A DNA stretch of 47,369 nt from WRDF01 sp031552235 (GCA_031552235.1 JAVBMR010000018.1:1-47369); one strand, 5' to 3'. Positions 15,901 through 24,739 are shown, numbered from the stretch's first letter. Program-made: numbers and translations. The notes: generated by a model from the letters alone, not told the origin.

Positions 15901-18445
15901 CCCCTCGGCTGCCGGAAGCAGGGCTGTCGTGGCCATCGAGAACGGCACGCGTGTACTCTCGACCTCGGAATACGAGTGCGGCGGGAAGGAAACGACCATC
16001 ACGCTCGACGCCACTGCCGAAATGCAGCCCAACGCCTATATATACCTGACGCTTCTGCAACCTCACGGGGCGACGGCCAACGACCTGCCGATACGCATGT
16101 ACGGCGTTGTACCTGTCATCGTTACGTCGCCGGAAAGCAGACTGACCCCGGTGATAAAAGTAGCTGACGAGATCCGCCCCGAAAGCAAATACGAGATCGC
16201 CGTATCGGAAACCAACGGCCGCCCTATGGCCTATACGCTGGCAATCGTAGACGAAGGGCTGCTCGACCTCACGAGGTTCAAGACCCCCGACCCGTGGCGG
16301 GCGTTCAACGCCCGCGAAGCCTTAGGCGTAAACACATGGGACATGTATAACTATATAGTTGGCGCATACGGAGGCCGCATCGAGCAGGTGTTCAGCATCG
16401 GCGGCGACGACGCCCTCGAAGGCGGAGCGAAAGCCATCGTGAACCGCTTCGCGCCCGTTGTGGTGTTCGACGGGCCGTTCCACCTGAAGAAAGGCGAAAA
16501 GCAGACCCACTACCTCGAAATGCCCAACTACAACGGGCGCGTGCGTGTTATGGTAGTTGCAGGCGACGGCGAAGCCTACGGAAATGCAGAAAAGAGCGTC
16601 CTCGTCCGCAAGCCACTCATGCTGCTTGGCACCCTGCCGAGGGTTATCGGAACGGGCGAGGAGATGACCGTCCCGGCCACCGTGTTCGCAATGAAGGACG
16701 GCATCGGCGACGTGAAGGTGTCGATCAAAGTGTCGGACAACATGGAAATCGTCGGCGGCGCAACGCAGACCCTCAATTTCAGCAAAATAAGCGACAAGCA
16801 GGCTAAATTCCGCATCCGCGTCAAAGGCGCGCCGGGAACGGGACGTGTGACCATTACCGCCTCGGCCAAAGGCGAAACCGCCGAATACGCCACCGACATC
16901 ACGATACGTTCGGTGCGCCGTCCTCAGGTCAAGGTCGAGGAGGCTGTGATAAAACCCGGTGAGGAGAAGAAATGGGACGTCCGGATGCCAGGGGCCGACG
17001 GCACGAACAAGCTCACACTCGAAACCTCGAACGTTCAGCCCGTCAACCTCGCCTCTCGCCTCGACTACCTGTTGGGTTACCCGCACGGATGCATCGAACA
17101 GATAACCTCGAAAGGCTTCCCGCAACTCTACCTCAAGGAGTTCGCCTCGCTCACCAAAGCGCAGGAGCAATCCACTCAGGATGCCGTTAAAGAAGTGCTG
17201 CGCCGCATGCGCTCGTACCAGACCACCGACGGGCTGTTCTCGTACTGGCCCGGCGGATCGAGCTATTACGGCTGGGCGTCGGTATATGCCACGCATTTCA
17301 TGTTCGAGGCCGAAGCCAAAGGCTACCTCGTGCAGGAATCGCTCAAACGCGACGCCACTGCCGGACTCAAACGCTCGGCACGCGAATGGAAACCCGAAAA
17401 ATCGTCGTACCTGCGCTCGGAACGTATGACACAGGCCTACAGGCTCTACGTGCTGTCGCTTGCCGGCGCTACGGAAATGGGGGCTATGAACCGCCTTCGC
17501 GAAGGTGAATTGGACAACATGACGCGCTGGCTCCTGGCCGCCGCATACGCCAACGCCGGCCGCAAAGATGTCGCTCAAGAGTTAACGGCCAAGACATTCA
17601 ACATGAACCAACAATACGACGAGTATGACCAGACCTTCGGAAGCGACACGAGAGACAAAGCCATCAAACTCATCACTCTCACGCAGTTGGAAGACGCTTC
17701 TGCCGCTGCCGCCCTTGCCAACGAAATATCGAAAAAACTCGGTTCGGACGAGTGGCTGAGTACCCAGACCACCGCGTTCTCGCTGGTGGCGCTCTCACGC
17801 TACATGGCGAAATACAGGCCCACCGAAGAGATGTCGTTCTCCTACAAACTGAACGGCAATAACGAAAAAGTGTCCACACCAAAGAACGTGTGGAGCGCGG
17901 CACTCGCCGAGAACGCACCTGCGAAAGCAGCACTGGAGGTCAAGAACACAGGCAAGTCGGTGCTGTTCGCGCGCATAATCACGGAAGGCACGCCAAACCA
18001 GGGCGAGGAAGAGGCTTACGCCAACGGCGTCACTATCTCGGTGGAATACAAGTCGTCGAACGGCAGCGCAGTAGACGTGGCGTCGCTGCGGCAGGGCACC
18101 AACTTCACGGCCAGCGTCACCGTCAAGAACCCCACGGCAAAGGCCATGAACAACCTCGTGCTGACGCAGATATTCCCCGCCGGATGGGAGATACTCAACA
18201 CCCGTTTCCTGAACGACGGCGAATCGGAAGAAACATCATCGAAGTGGCTGAGCTACCAGGATATACGCGACGACAGGGTGTACAGCTACATCGACCAGCT
18301 GCCTTCGGGACGCCAACTGACTGTCGACATCAACGTCGCTACGGTTTACCCGGGCGTGTTCTACCTGCCGCCGGTCTACTGCGAGGCCATGTACGACCGC
18401 CTCGTGCGCGCCAACACCGAGGGCCGGACGGTGACGGTGGAATAA
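12920..18445 (+). CDS. yfhM: Bacterial alpha-2-macroglobulin family lipoprotein with thioester
   Basis: A large periplasmic protease trap. Seen: lipoprotein signal with lipobox Cys19 (ITTGC), a series of Ig-like macroglobulin domains, a MG/bait region, and the thioester motif Cys1391-Ile-Glu-Gln1394 in YPHGCIEQ, followed by the helical thioester domain with the TDGLFSYWPGG block. The intact CxEQ motif means a reactive internal thioester can form to bind attacking proteases covalently. Length is 1841 aa, longer than the E. coli homologue of about 1650. A Tyr/Asp-rich insertion sits at about 466-498. The gene pairs divergently with pbpC. Its last codon and stop (GAATAA) coincide with the first bases of the family-D repeat, so the repeat begins exactly at the gene end. 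Confidence 0.95.
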   Translation: MKKAIYLLMCLAVAITTGCHDDGQRNHTPEVNPFVDAFTSGSISRTSNIYLIFSQALEDSDIAAGDIAKHVKIKPSVEGTWEFESHRAIVFRPATEFKRNTTYTVTANLDKWFDASGKDKTFSFEFTTFPMALHASLESIDINPDNDTEYDAVVVMFTPDAEKKEDVESLVDLPGRYDTEWTHNNDGKQHILYIKGIPAKEESQELEIKTAPNKLGVKRETLLTVHVPGTSDFEVYNVSYVSDPERYIEVTFNEALDESQNMQGLAYIMNNNSETVTVDGNKLRLYPDTDKTGEVTVMLTGSIRSKKGRTLGNDTTYPVEIKPQLPGVKFVGDGVVMPMSDQLTVPFQAVYLRGVTVRVIRIMENNIGTFLQTNNLDGTSELMRVGRLVARKTIFLDGQGGDMSRWSTYAVDLRQLMDPEPGAIYRVELSFTKDLSAYPCDELEQKTNEQIIADDEIKFREELDKFDNGGYYYYYDEYDDWYDYDWDERDDPCSSSYYRNRTVGRNVLATNIGLIAMEGENNQITVMAHNILDTKPEKGVTIALYNFQHQQIGLATTDDKGQATIKYTAGRPYYVIASLGRQKSYLRVDRGTSLSLSTFDVSGEVVQKGIKGFIYGERGVWRPGDIIHLGFMLNDRTKALPGNHPVVMELFTPLGQLYARQTQTHNEMGLYTFDFPTEEDAETGAWHVNALVGGATFTKTVRVETIKPNRLKIEFDSPDGILLRGKLTELPMHVEWLHGATARNMDYEVEATFSKTTTTFPKFDGYAFDDPSKEFESDDPQTISGMTDEEGDATVALRFDTGEDSPGMLSASIVTRVYEESGDFSIDGMKMQFSPYETYVGIKSPQKDRDQLNTGTSHRFEVASADYNGKAAADRSVEVNVYKVQWYWWWSSENGRLANYISDSYNRPVKSFRVRTDAQGKASFDLNFSNGEWGTYFIRVKDGSSGHSSGLMAYFDWPSMYGRRDAEGGEAASTIKIKTDKDTYAPGEKIRVTFPSAAGSRAVVAIENGTRVLSTSEYECGGKETTITLDATAEMQPNAYIYLTLLQPHGATANDLPIRMYGVVPVIVTSPESRLTPVIKVADEIRPESKYEIAVSETNGRPMAYTLAIVDEGLLDLTRFKTPDPWRAFNAREALGVNTWDMYNYIVGAYGGRIEQVFSIGGDDALEGGAKAIVNRFAPVVVFDGPFHLKKGEKQTHYLEMPNYNGRVRVMVVAGDGEAYGNAEKSVLVRKPLMLLGTLPRVIGTGEEMTVPATVFAMKDGIGDVKVSIKVSDNMEIVGGATQTLNFSKISDKQAKFRIRVKGAPGTGRVTITASAKGETAEYATDITIRSVRRPQVKVEEAVIKPGEEKKWDVRMPGADGTNKLTLETSNVQPVNLASRLDYLLGYPHGCIEQITSKGFPQLYLKEFASLTKAQEQSTQDAVKEVLRRMRSYQTTDGLFSYWPGGSSYYGWASVYATHFMFEAEAKGYLVQESLKRDATAGLKRSAREWKPEKSSYLRSERMTQAYRLYVLSLAGATEMGAMNRLREGELDNMTRWLLAAAYANAGRKDVAQELTAKTFNMNQQYDEYDQTFGSDTRDKAIKLITLTQLEDASAAAALANEISKKLGSDEWLSTQTTAFSLVALSRYMAKYRPTEEMSFSYKLNGNNEKVSTPKNVWSAALAENAPAKAALEVKNTGKSVLFARIITEGTPNQGEEEAYANGVTISVEYKSSNGSAVDVASLRQGTNFTASVTVKNPTAKAMNNLVLTQIFPAGWEILNTRFLNDGESEETSSKWLSYQDIRDDRVYSYIDQLPSGRQLTVDINVATVYPGVFYLPPVYCEAMYDRLVRANTEGRTVTVE

Positions 18446-18656
18446 ACTACCATGCACTTTGAGTGCATGGGTTTGGCGAGAGGAATAAATTCCTCATCCC
18501 GAATCGCAAAGCAACCCGCATCGCCGCCCCAAAGGGCGGCGATGCGGCGATGAAGAACGGACGAATTGCCCGAAAAAAGAACAAAAACTTATAGAAACCA
18601 AAGTAGCCGCAATCGAATTGCGGGGTTTTAACAATTAACCGCAAACAATAAAAACC
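18440..18656 (+). repeat. Dispersed repeat family D, copy 1
   Basis: About 215 bp, matching 24869-25080 in the same orientation. Hairpins seen: 18450-18458 with 18462-18470 (CCATGCACT), GAGGAAT/ATTCCTC at 18479-18494, an 11-bp stem 18519-18529 with 18534-18544, and CGCAAT/ATTGCG near 18609-18623. The first 6 bases double as the last sense codon and stop of the macroglobulin gene. A minus-strand frame runs through both copies, but this is likely a by-product of repetition. Confidence 0.85.
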
Positions 18657-18735
18657 TGCGGCTGTTTGCAATAGCTGCAACATCCCGCGGCTCGGCGATT
18701 TCATCGCCGCCCCCGCAGCCGCGGGATGTATGTTG
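18657..18735. repeat. Dispersed repeat family B, copy 2
   Basis: A nested hairpin: outer arms 18681-18691 (CATCCCGCGGC) and 18718-18728 (GCCGCGGGATG), inner stem CGGCGAT/ATCGCCG. Relative to copy 4 (CATTCC/GGAATG, CGGCAC/GTGCCG) the changes keep pairing, as expected of a selected structure. It directly abuts family D. Confidence 0.8.
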
Positions 18736-18869
18736 CGGGGAACACCGCAAGCACCGGACGCGTGTCGAATACACTCTTTCGGACGTAAATGCCACATGAG
18801 GTCTGCCGCCGGTGGCGGGCGCAATTTCTCAGCACAACGCTTCGGATGCGCATTGACTTTTCCGCCCTA

Positions 18870-19016
18870 TCGTAAAAAGCCGAAACGACCGGCCCGCCGC
18901 CGCTCCGCGGCGGCACGGCTTGCCTTTGGCAAGCCTCCCAACGCACCGGCCATGAGGCCGCGCTCCACGCGCGGCCTATGCGGCTCGCTCCGCTCGCCGC
19001 ACAGGGGCATTTGGGG
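18870..19016. repeat. Partial family-A repeat
   Basis: Contains the GC-rich core GGCCCGCCGCCGCTCCGCGGCGG, here given as GGCCCGCCGCCG and CTCCGCGGCGG. It also has AAGCCTCCCAACGCACCGG and the hairpin block CATGAGGCCGCGCTCCACG (from 18951), shared with 23688-23715. The 18446-19080 gap is thus family D, family B, an unassigned 130 bp, this fragment and a terminator, with no gene. Confidence 0.7.
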
Positions 19017-19027
19017 GTAACGATCCA

Positions 19028-19065
19028 AAAAAATGAGCGACTGTAAAAACAGTCGCTCATTTTTT
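19028..19065. terminator. Bidirectional terminator before the carB 3' end
   Basis: A 17-bp stem (19028-19044 with 19049-19065) of A-run, GAGCGACTGT and T-run symmetry forms a classical two-way intrinsic terminator, 15 bp beyond the carB stop on the minus strand. Confidence 0.9.
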
Positions 19066-19080
19066 ATCGCAGTCAAGCCG

Positions 19081-22000
19081 CTACAACGCGTACTCCTGCC
19101 AGCTCTTCATCTGGATATCCTGCTCTTTCATAGTGCAAAACGCCTCGATGAACGCGCCGGCGAGGCGGGCGTTGGTTATCAGCGGTATGTTGTGGTCGAC
19201 TGCCGCGCGGCGGATCTTGTAGCCGTTGGTAAGCTCGCGGCGGGTCAGGTTCTTCGGGATATTGACTATGAGGTCGAACTCGTGGTTCGAGATCATATCC
19301 ATGATGTTGCGGTCTTTTTCCTGCTCGTCCGGCCAGCCCACGACTTTCGCCTCTACGCCGTTCTCATGCAGGAACTTCTTCGTCCCGGCCGTAGCGTATA
19401 TCTCGTAGCCGTGTTCCTGCAACATCTGGCAACCTTCCAAAAGGTCAACCTTAGATTTGGTGTCGCCAGACGATACCATTACGGTCTTCTTTGGGATCGA
19501 GTAGCCCACCGAGATCATGGCCGAAAGCAGCGCCTCATCGAAGCTGTCGCCGATGCAACCCACCTCGCCGGTCGAGGACATGTCAACGCTGAGTACAGGG
19601 TCGGCATTATGCAGGCGCGCGAACGAGAACTGCGACGCCTTGACCCCTATCCAGTCGATGTCATAAGCCGAGTTGTCCGGTTTTGTGAACGGTGCGTCGA
19701 GCATGATCTTGGTCGCCGTTTCGATAAAATTGCGCTTGAGCACCTTCGACACGAACGGGAAGCTGCGGCTTGCGCGCAGGTTACACTCGATAACCTTCAC
19801 TTCGTTGTTCTTGGCAAGGAACTGGATATTGAAAGGCCCGCTGATGTTCAGCTCTTTGGCTATCTGGCGGCTGATGCGTTTGATGGCGCGGGCGGTTGCG
19901 TTGTATATCTTCTGCGCGGGAAACACGAGCGTCGCGTCGCCCGAGTGTACGCCGGCGAACTCAACGTGTTCCGAGATGGCGTATTCGATAACCTCGCCGT
20001 TCTGCGCCACAGCGTCGAACTCGATCTCCTTGGCGTTCTGGAGGAACTGCGAAACAACCACCGGGAACTCTTTGGAAACCTTGGCGGCAAGTTTCAGGAA
20101 GTTATTGAGGTCCTGCTCGTTGTAGCACACGTTCATGGCCGCACCCGAAAGCACATACGACGGACGCACGAGTACCGGGAAGCCCACCTTGCCCACGAAT
20201 TCTGATATATCCTCCATGCTCGAAAGCTCCTTCCATGCCGGCTGGTCGATGCCGAGTTGGTCGAGCATGCTTGAGAACTTGTGCCTGTTCTCGGCTCGGT
20301 CGATCGAGAGCGGCGAGGTACCGAGGATCGGCACATCCTGCCTGTGGAGGCGCATCGCGAGGTTGTTCGGGATCTGTCCGCCGGTCGAAACGATCACGCC
20401 CTTGGGCTGTTCGAGGTCGAGTACGTCGAGCACGCGTTCGAACGAAAGCTCGTCGAAATATAGGCGATCGCACATGTCGTAGTCGGTCGACACCGTTTCC
20501 GGGTTGTAGTTTATCATTATCGACTTGTAGCCGAGCTTGCGTGCCGTTTGGATGGCGTTCACCGAACACCAGTCGAATTCCACCGAGCTGCCGATACGGT
20601 ACGCTCCCGAGCCGAGTACCACGACCGATTTCTCGTTCTTGTAATATGGCACGGCGTTTTCCGAACCGTCATACGTAACGTAGAGGTAGTTCGTTAGGTC
20701 GGGGTTCGCCGAGGCGATTGTGTTGATGCGTTTCACCGAAGGAAGCACGCCTGCTTTCTTGCGCAGCGAGCGCACGCGGAGCGATTCCTTTTCCATGTTG
20801 CCTTCGGGGTTCTCCGCGAAGCGTGCGATCTGGAAGTCCGAGAAGCCAAGCCTTTTGGCCTCGCGGAGCACTTCGGCCGGTATCTCCTCTATGCTCTTGT
20901 ACTTGCCCAGCACGAGCGAGTAGTCGTAAATGTTCTTGAGTTTGCCAAGGAACCACGCGTCTATCTTGGTCAGGTCGTATATCTGCTCTATCGAGTAGCC
21001 TTTCTCGAACGCCTTTGCGATTGCGAATATGCGCAGGTCCGTAGGGTTAGAGAGTTCTTTTTCCACGTCGTCGAATTCGAGGTCGTCGTTGCCCACGAAA
21101 CCGTGCATCCCCTGCCCGATCATGCGCAGGCCCTTCTGGATTATCTCCTCGAACGACTGCCCGATCGACATTATCTCGCCCACCGATTTCATACCAGTCC
21201 CGATCTGGCGCGACACGCCTGCGAACTTGGAGAGGTCCCAGCGCGGAATCTTCACGATCATGTAGTCCACCGACGGGGCCACGTAAGCGGAATTCTTGGT
21301 TCCCATTTCGCCGATCTGGTCGAGCGAATAACCGAGCGCGAGTTTCGCCGCCACGAACGCCAGCGGATAACCGCTCGCCTTCGAAGCCAGCGCCGACGAA
21401 CGGCTCAGGCGGGCGTTGATCTCGATGATGCGGTAGTCGTTGGTTTCGGCGTTGAAAGCGTACTGGATGTTGCACTCGCCGACGATGCCTATGTGTCTTA
21501 CGACTCTACGTGCGACGTCTTCGAGCAACTCGATCTGGTCGCGGCCGAGGGTGCAGATTGGCGCGACCACTATACTTTCGCCGGTGTGGATCCCGAGCGG
21601 ATCGACGTTCTCCATCGGCACGACCGTGAAGCAGTGGTCGTTCTTGTCGCGGATAACCTCGAACTCGATCTCCTTCCAGCCTTTGAGCGATTCTTCCACA
21701 AGTATCTGTTTCGAGTATGCGAACGCGCTTTCACAGAGCGTCTTGAATTCCTCCATATTGTTGCTGATGCCGCTGCCCAACCCTCCAAGGGCGTAGGCCG
21801 AGCGCACCATGACCGGGAACCCTAATTTTTTGGCTGCGGCCACCGCGTCTTCCATCGATTCCACCGCCTGGCTCACCGGGCTTTTCGCGCCGATTTCGTT
21901 GAGTTTCTTTACGAAAAGGTCGCGGTCCTCGGTCGCCATGATCGCTTCCACCGAAGTACCGAGCACCTCTACACCGTATTTTTTGAGCGTTCCGGCGAGG

Positions 22001-22308
22001 TACATTTCAGTACCGCAGTTGAGCGCGGTCTGCCCTCCGAATGCCAGCAGTATCCCGTCGGGCTTCTCCTTTTTGATGATCTCCTCGACGAAGTAAGGCG
22101 TGAGGGGAAGGAAATACACCTTGTCGGCGATCCCTTCCGAAGTCTGTATCGTCGCGATGTTGGGATTGATGAGGACGGTCGAGATTCCTTCTTCCTTGAG
22201 GGCTTTGAGCGCCTGTGAGCCAGAGTAGTCGAATTCGCCCGCCTGGCCGATCTTGAGCGCTCCCGAACCGAGCACGATTGCTTTCCTGATGCGTTTGTCT
22301 GCTGACAT
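19081..22308 (-). CDS. carB: Carbamoyl-phosphate synthase large chain
   Basis: Makes carbamoyl phosphate from bicarbonate, ATP and glutamine-derived ammonia for arginine and pyrimidine synthesis; cytoplasmic. Seen: 1075 aa with two homologous ATP-grasp halves. The first starts KAIVLGSGALKIGQAGEFDYSG with LINPNIATIQTS; the second starts VVLGSGAYRIGSSVEFDW with INYNPETVSTDYD. The C-terminal 140 residues form an MGS-like allosteric domain. Both halves keep the ATP-grasp Glu/Asn blocks (IIEINARLSRSSALASKASGYPLA; VIECNLRASRSFPFVSKV). No carA is adjacent in this window, so the small subunit is encoded elsewhere. A -7-like box (TACATTTG on the minus strand, 22363-22356) lies about 48 bp upstream. 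Confidence 0.97.
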   Translation of the reverse strand: MSADKRIRKAIVLGSGALKIGQAGEFDYSGSQALKALKEEGISTVLINPNIATIQTSEGIADKVYFLPLTPYFVEEIIKKEKPDGILLAFGGQTALNCGTEMYLAGTLKKYGVEVLGTSVEAIMATEDRDLFVKKLNEIGAKSPVSQAVESMEDAVAAAKKLGFPVMVRSAYALGGLGSGISNNMEEFKTLCESAFAYSKQILVEESLKGWKEIEFEVIRDKNDHCFTVVPMENVDPLGIHTGESIVVAPICTLGRDQIELLEDVARRVVRHIGIVGECNIQYAFNAETNDYRIIEINARLSRSSALASKASGYPLAFVAAKLALGYSLDQIGEMGTKNSAYVAPSVDYMIVKIPRWDLSKFAGVSRQIGTGMKSVGEIMSIGQSFEEIIQKGLRMIGQGMHGFVGNDDLEFDDVEKELSNPTDLRIFAIAKAFEKGYSIEQIYDLTKIDAWFLGKLKNIYDYSLVLGKYKSIEEIPAEVLREAKRLGFSDFQIARFAENPEGNMEKESLRVRSLRKKAGVLPSVKRINTIASANPDLTNYLYVTYDGSENAVPYYKNEKSVVVLGSGAYRIGSSVEFDWCSVNAIQTARKLGYKSIMINYNPETVSTDYDMCDRLYFDELSFERVLDVLDLEQPKGVIVSTGGQIPNNLAMRLHRQDVPILGTSPLSIDRAENRHKFSSMLDQLGIDQPAWKELSSMEDISEFVGKVGFPVLVRPSYVLSGAAMNVCYNEQDLNNFLKLAAKVSKEFPVVVSQFLQNAKEIEFDAVAQNGEVIEYAISEHVEFAGVHSGDATLVFPAQKIYNATARAIKRISRQIAKELNISGPFNIQFLAKNNEVKVIECNLRASRSFPFVSKVLKRNFIETATKIMLDAPFTKPDNSAYDIDWIGVKASQFSFARLHNADPVLSVDMSSTGEVGCIGDSFDEALLSAMISVGYSIPKKTVMVSSGDTKSKVDLLEGCQMLQEHGYEIYATAGTKKFLHENGVEAKVVGWPDEQEKDRNIMDMISNHEFDLIVNIPKNLTRRELTNGYKIRRAAVDHNIPLITNARLAGAFIEAFCTMKEQDIQMKSWQEYAL

Positions 22309-22488
22309 GTGACAGTGGTATTTTGTTTAATTTGGAGGGTTGTGAAAATATCCCACAAATGTACGCTATTTTTCCTAATATATAGTGAACGCGGATGTGG
22401 AATTTACAGTTATGCTTTAAAAAAAATGGTTATCTTGCAGCCGTTATATGAAAAATGTTGGCAGGCGAATTGCAGTGCAGGCTACGGT

Positions 22489-23517
22489 ATGGTAAAGATC
22501 GTCATAAAATACAAACTCCCGGCCGCGGCGCTATTCGCCGTTGCGGTTTTCGCGGCGGTTTCCGGCTGCAAACAGATCGGTCCCGCGGACAATATAATCG
22601 AAATCGTTGATAGTGTGCTGCCCGAGCCGGAGCCGCCAGCCATCGTCAGGATCAACTCCGGCGACATACGTTTCGCGAAGGATCTGACATACGACCAATA
22701 CACGCTCGAAGACGTCTATCCGTATCGCGATACGGCAAGGCGGTTCCAGTGGAACAAGATCCGCAATCTACTGGTACTCATTGAGAACTCTCGACTGCGC
22801 GACAAAGAGTTCGGGGTGGTGCAAAACCGAAGGAACGCCTCGGGAGAGGCATCGCTGGTTGACAGCGCAACGATTAACGCCTACGAGAACGCGCAGGACA
22901 GGTATGGCGTGGAGCGCTACCAGTCAGCGCCTCTCTACCTGCCGGGCGACACCCTGACGCCGGACAGGTACGCCACCGACGGCGGCTTACTGCGCATCGA
23001 CGGACAGGAAGGTTCTTTCCTGAAAGTAACCCATGTCTATTACGACGGCGAGTGGCTCGTTCCCGCAAAATACGTGAAAAACATAGGCAAACCACGGTTC
23101 GACCACATAGCCTGCGTGGACGTGACGAACCAGAATATCGCCACGCTGGAGCGTTCCGACTCCGTATGGCTGGTGCGCAGCATGAACCCGGCCACGACCG
23201 GCGTACACAATCCTCCATACGCCAAGGAAACCCCGTTGGGGATATTCGTGGTGCAGGAGAAGAAAACCAAAATGTATTACTACATAGATGGCACGACCAT
23301 TATAGCGGGCTATGCACCGTGGGCGAGCCGCTTCAGCAACGGGGGATACATACACGGCGTTCCCACCAACCACCCCGAAGCCCCGATAATCGAATACGGC
23401 TGGACGCTGGGGACCACACCACGTTCGCACATGTGCGTGCGCAACGCCTCGTCCCACGCCAAATTCATATTCGACTCGTGGCCCGTATTCGGATCGCTGG
23501 TAATCGTGTTGGAATAA
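22489..23517 (+). CDS. L,D-transpeptidase (YkuD domain) lipoprotein
   Basis: Forms or edits 3-3 peptidoglycan cross-links or attaches proteins to the wall. Seen: starting at the ATG at 22489 (the frame is open further upstream but lacks a signal there), a lipoprotein signal with lipobox Cys27 (AAVSGC), and a C-terminal YkuD catalytic domain with GYIHGVP and the nucleophile motif SHMCVR containing Cys316. The usual SHGC glycine is Met here, a variant seen in Bacteroidota members; this residue is not catalytic. Length is 342 aa. The middle part (about 60-200) is unassigned, perhaps a substrate-binding region. The gene is divergent from carB across 180 bp, which hold little beyond promoter-like AT-rich sequence. 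Confidence 0.88.
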   Translation: MVKIVIKYKLPAAALFAVAVFAAVSGCKQIGPADNIIEIVDSVLPEPEPPAIVRINSGDIRFAKDLTYDQYTLEDVYPYRDTARRFQWNKIRNLLVLIENSRLRDKEFGVVQNRRNASGEASLVDSATINAYENAQDRYGVERYQSAPLYLPGDTLTPDRYATDGGLLRIDGQEGSFLKVTHVYYDGEWLVPAKYVKNIGKPRFDHIACVDVTNQNIATLERSDSVWLVRSMNPATTGVHNPPYAKETPLGIFVVQEKKTKMYYYIDGTTIIAGYAPWASRFSNGGYIHGVPTNHPEAPIIEYGWTLGTTPRSHMCVRNASSHAKFIFDSWPVFGSLVIVLE

Positions 23518-23540
23518 ATTGGCGGCCGGCCAAAATCAAT

Positions 23541-23761
23541 ATGCTTATCAGTAACAATACCATCTAGCGTACAGTTTGCCGCCGGCGGTGGATGCAAATG
23601 AGCCTGTGACGAATGAAGCGGCCCGCCGCGTGGGGCGGCGGCAGGCTGGCTGTCACTACCGAGACAAGCATCCCAACGCACTATCCATGAGGCCGCGCTC
23701 CACGCGCGGCCTATACAATTCGCGCAGTTCGCCGTACAGAGGCATTTTTGCGTATAAGCAT
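23541..23761. repeat. Family-A MITE-like element with terminal inverted repeats
   Basis: Termini ATGCTTATCAGTAACAAT (23541-23558) and the inverted ATTTTTGCGTATAAGCAT (23744-23761) match at 14 of 18. Inside are CAGTTTGCCGCCGGCG, the core hairpin CCCGCCGCGTGGGGCGGCGG, the CCCAACGCACTATCCATGAGG block (given as CCCAACGCAC and CCATGAGG) and GGCCGCGC/GCGCGGCC. No transposase is encoded. It starts 24 bp past the L,D-transpeptidase stop. Confidence 0.8.
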
Positions 23762-23868
23762 CTTTCACATAAGTATACGATTGCTTTCAGCAGTCACAAC
23801 ATTAAGTTCCTTTTTGTTGCCGACGCCCGGCAAAATCCGCAAGCGGCATTTGCCCTCGCTGAAACGCA

Positions 23869-24112
23869 ACATTCCGCGGCTCGGCGATTTCATTGCCGCC
23901 CCCGCAGCCGCGTTGTCAGGCCGAAGCTCGCGGGGGGATGATAGCAACGAAGTGAATAGCAGCCCTCCGCATGGCGGAGCTTCGGGCTTCCGACCTTCTG
24001 CGAAGGCCGGAAAACAAGCCGCTTAAAATACCTCCCGCTAAAATTCAGACCAATCCTGAATCTATCAATCGCTGCTTGCAGCGGGAAATTAACCCGTGGA
24101 GATTAAAAACCA
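23869..24112. repeat. Dispersed repeat family B, copy 3 (interrupted)
   Basis: The left arm CATTCCGCGGC (23870-23880) and inner hairpin CGGCGATTTCATTGCCG are intact, but the right outer arm diverges after GCCGCG at about 23912. A 150-bp stretch with its own hairpins follows before the family tail ATCAATCGCTGC...GGAAATTAACCCG...GATTAAA (24065-24108), as if something were inserted. The gap 23518-24160 contains only repeats and the rubrerythrin terminator. Confidence 0.65.
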
Positions 24113-24140
24113 AAGGCCTGCCCCATTCCGGGCAGGCCTT
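24113..24140 (-). terminator. Rho-independent terminator of rubrerythrin
   Basis: An 11-bp stem (24113-24123 with 24130-24140, AAGGCCTGCCC) is followed on the minus strand by TTGGTTTTTAA, 20 bp past the rubrerythrin stop. Confidence 0.9.
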
Positions 24141-24160
24141 CAGGTTTTCGGCTGCTATGA

Positions 24161-24739
24161 TTAATAGTTCTGCTTCTTCGGCTCGAAGTAGGCCTGCGGA
24201 TGCGCACAGGCCGGGCAGGCCTGGGGAGCTTCCTCGCCTTCGTGTACATAACCGCAGTTGCGGCACTGCCATTCGATCGGTTCGTCGCGTTTGAACACTC
24301 CCTCTTCCTCCACGCGCTTCAGGAGCGCACGGTAACGCGTTTCATGCTCTTTTTCCACCATGGCTATCTTGCGGAACACGGTGGCGATGGCAGGCAGACC
24401 TTCCGCATCGGCTATGTCGGCCCAATCCTTATAGAGTACCCCCCACTCTTCCAACTCGCCGTCGGCAGCCGCCAGAAGGTTCTGGGCGGTAGTGCCGATC
24501 ACACCGGCCGGGAACGTGCCGTCGATCTCCAGCATGCCGCCTTCGAGGAATTTGAAGAAACGTTTGGCGTGTTCTTTTTCCTGTTCGGCGGTTTCGAGGA
24601 ATACGCCAGCTATCTGTTCGTAGCCTTCCTTTTTAGCCACGCTGGCGAAAAACGTGTAACGGTTGCGGGCCTGCGACTCTCCTGCGAATGCCCTGAGCAG
24701 GTTCTTTTCGGTTTCTGTGCCTTTTACTGATTTTCCCAT
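24161..24739 (-). CDS. rbr: Rubrerythrin
   Basis: A peroxide-reducing non-heme iron protein that protects anaerobes from oxidative stress; cytoplasmic. Seen: a four-helix ferritin-like domain (about 1-145) with diiron ligands in GESQARNRYTFFA, ETAEQEKEHAKRF and MVEKEHETRYRAL, then a C-terminal rubredoxin domain with Cys159-x2-Cys162 and Cys175-x2-Cys178 (CRNCGY, CPACAHP). The length of 192 aa and the domain order are exactly those of classical rubrerythrins. A -7-like box TATATTTG (minus strand, 24788-24781) lies about 42 bp upstream, and a strong terminator follows, so it is monocistronic. Confidence 0.96.
   Translation of the reverse strand: MGKSVKGTETEKNLLRAFAGESQARNRYTFFASVAKKEGYEQIAGVFLETAEQEKEHAKRFFKFLEGGMLEIDGTFPAGVIGTTAQNLLAAADGELEEWGVLYKDWADIADAEGLPAIATVFRKIAMVEKEHETRYRALLKRVEEEGVFKRDEPIEWQCRNCGYVHEGEEAPQACPACAHPQAYFEPKKQNY

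Noticed and set aside
16322..17578. Antisense open frame within the macroglobulin gene
   Set aside because: No signal, domain or start context; explained by the codon bias of the sense gene.
18447..18824. Minus-strand frame through family D, similar to one at 24905-25120
   Set aside because: The similarity follows from the DNA repeat itself; no start context and no evidence of codon-level selection. Kept as a question in the family-D finding, not called as a gene.
22309..22488. Upstream extension of the L,D-transpeptidase frame
   Set aside because: The extension has no signal or homology; the lipoprotein signal begins precisely at the Met at 22489.
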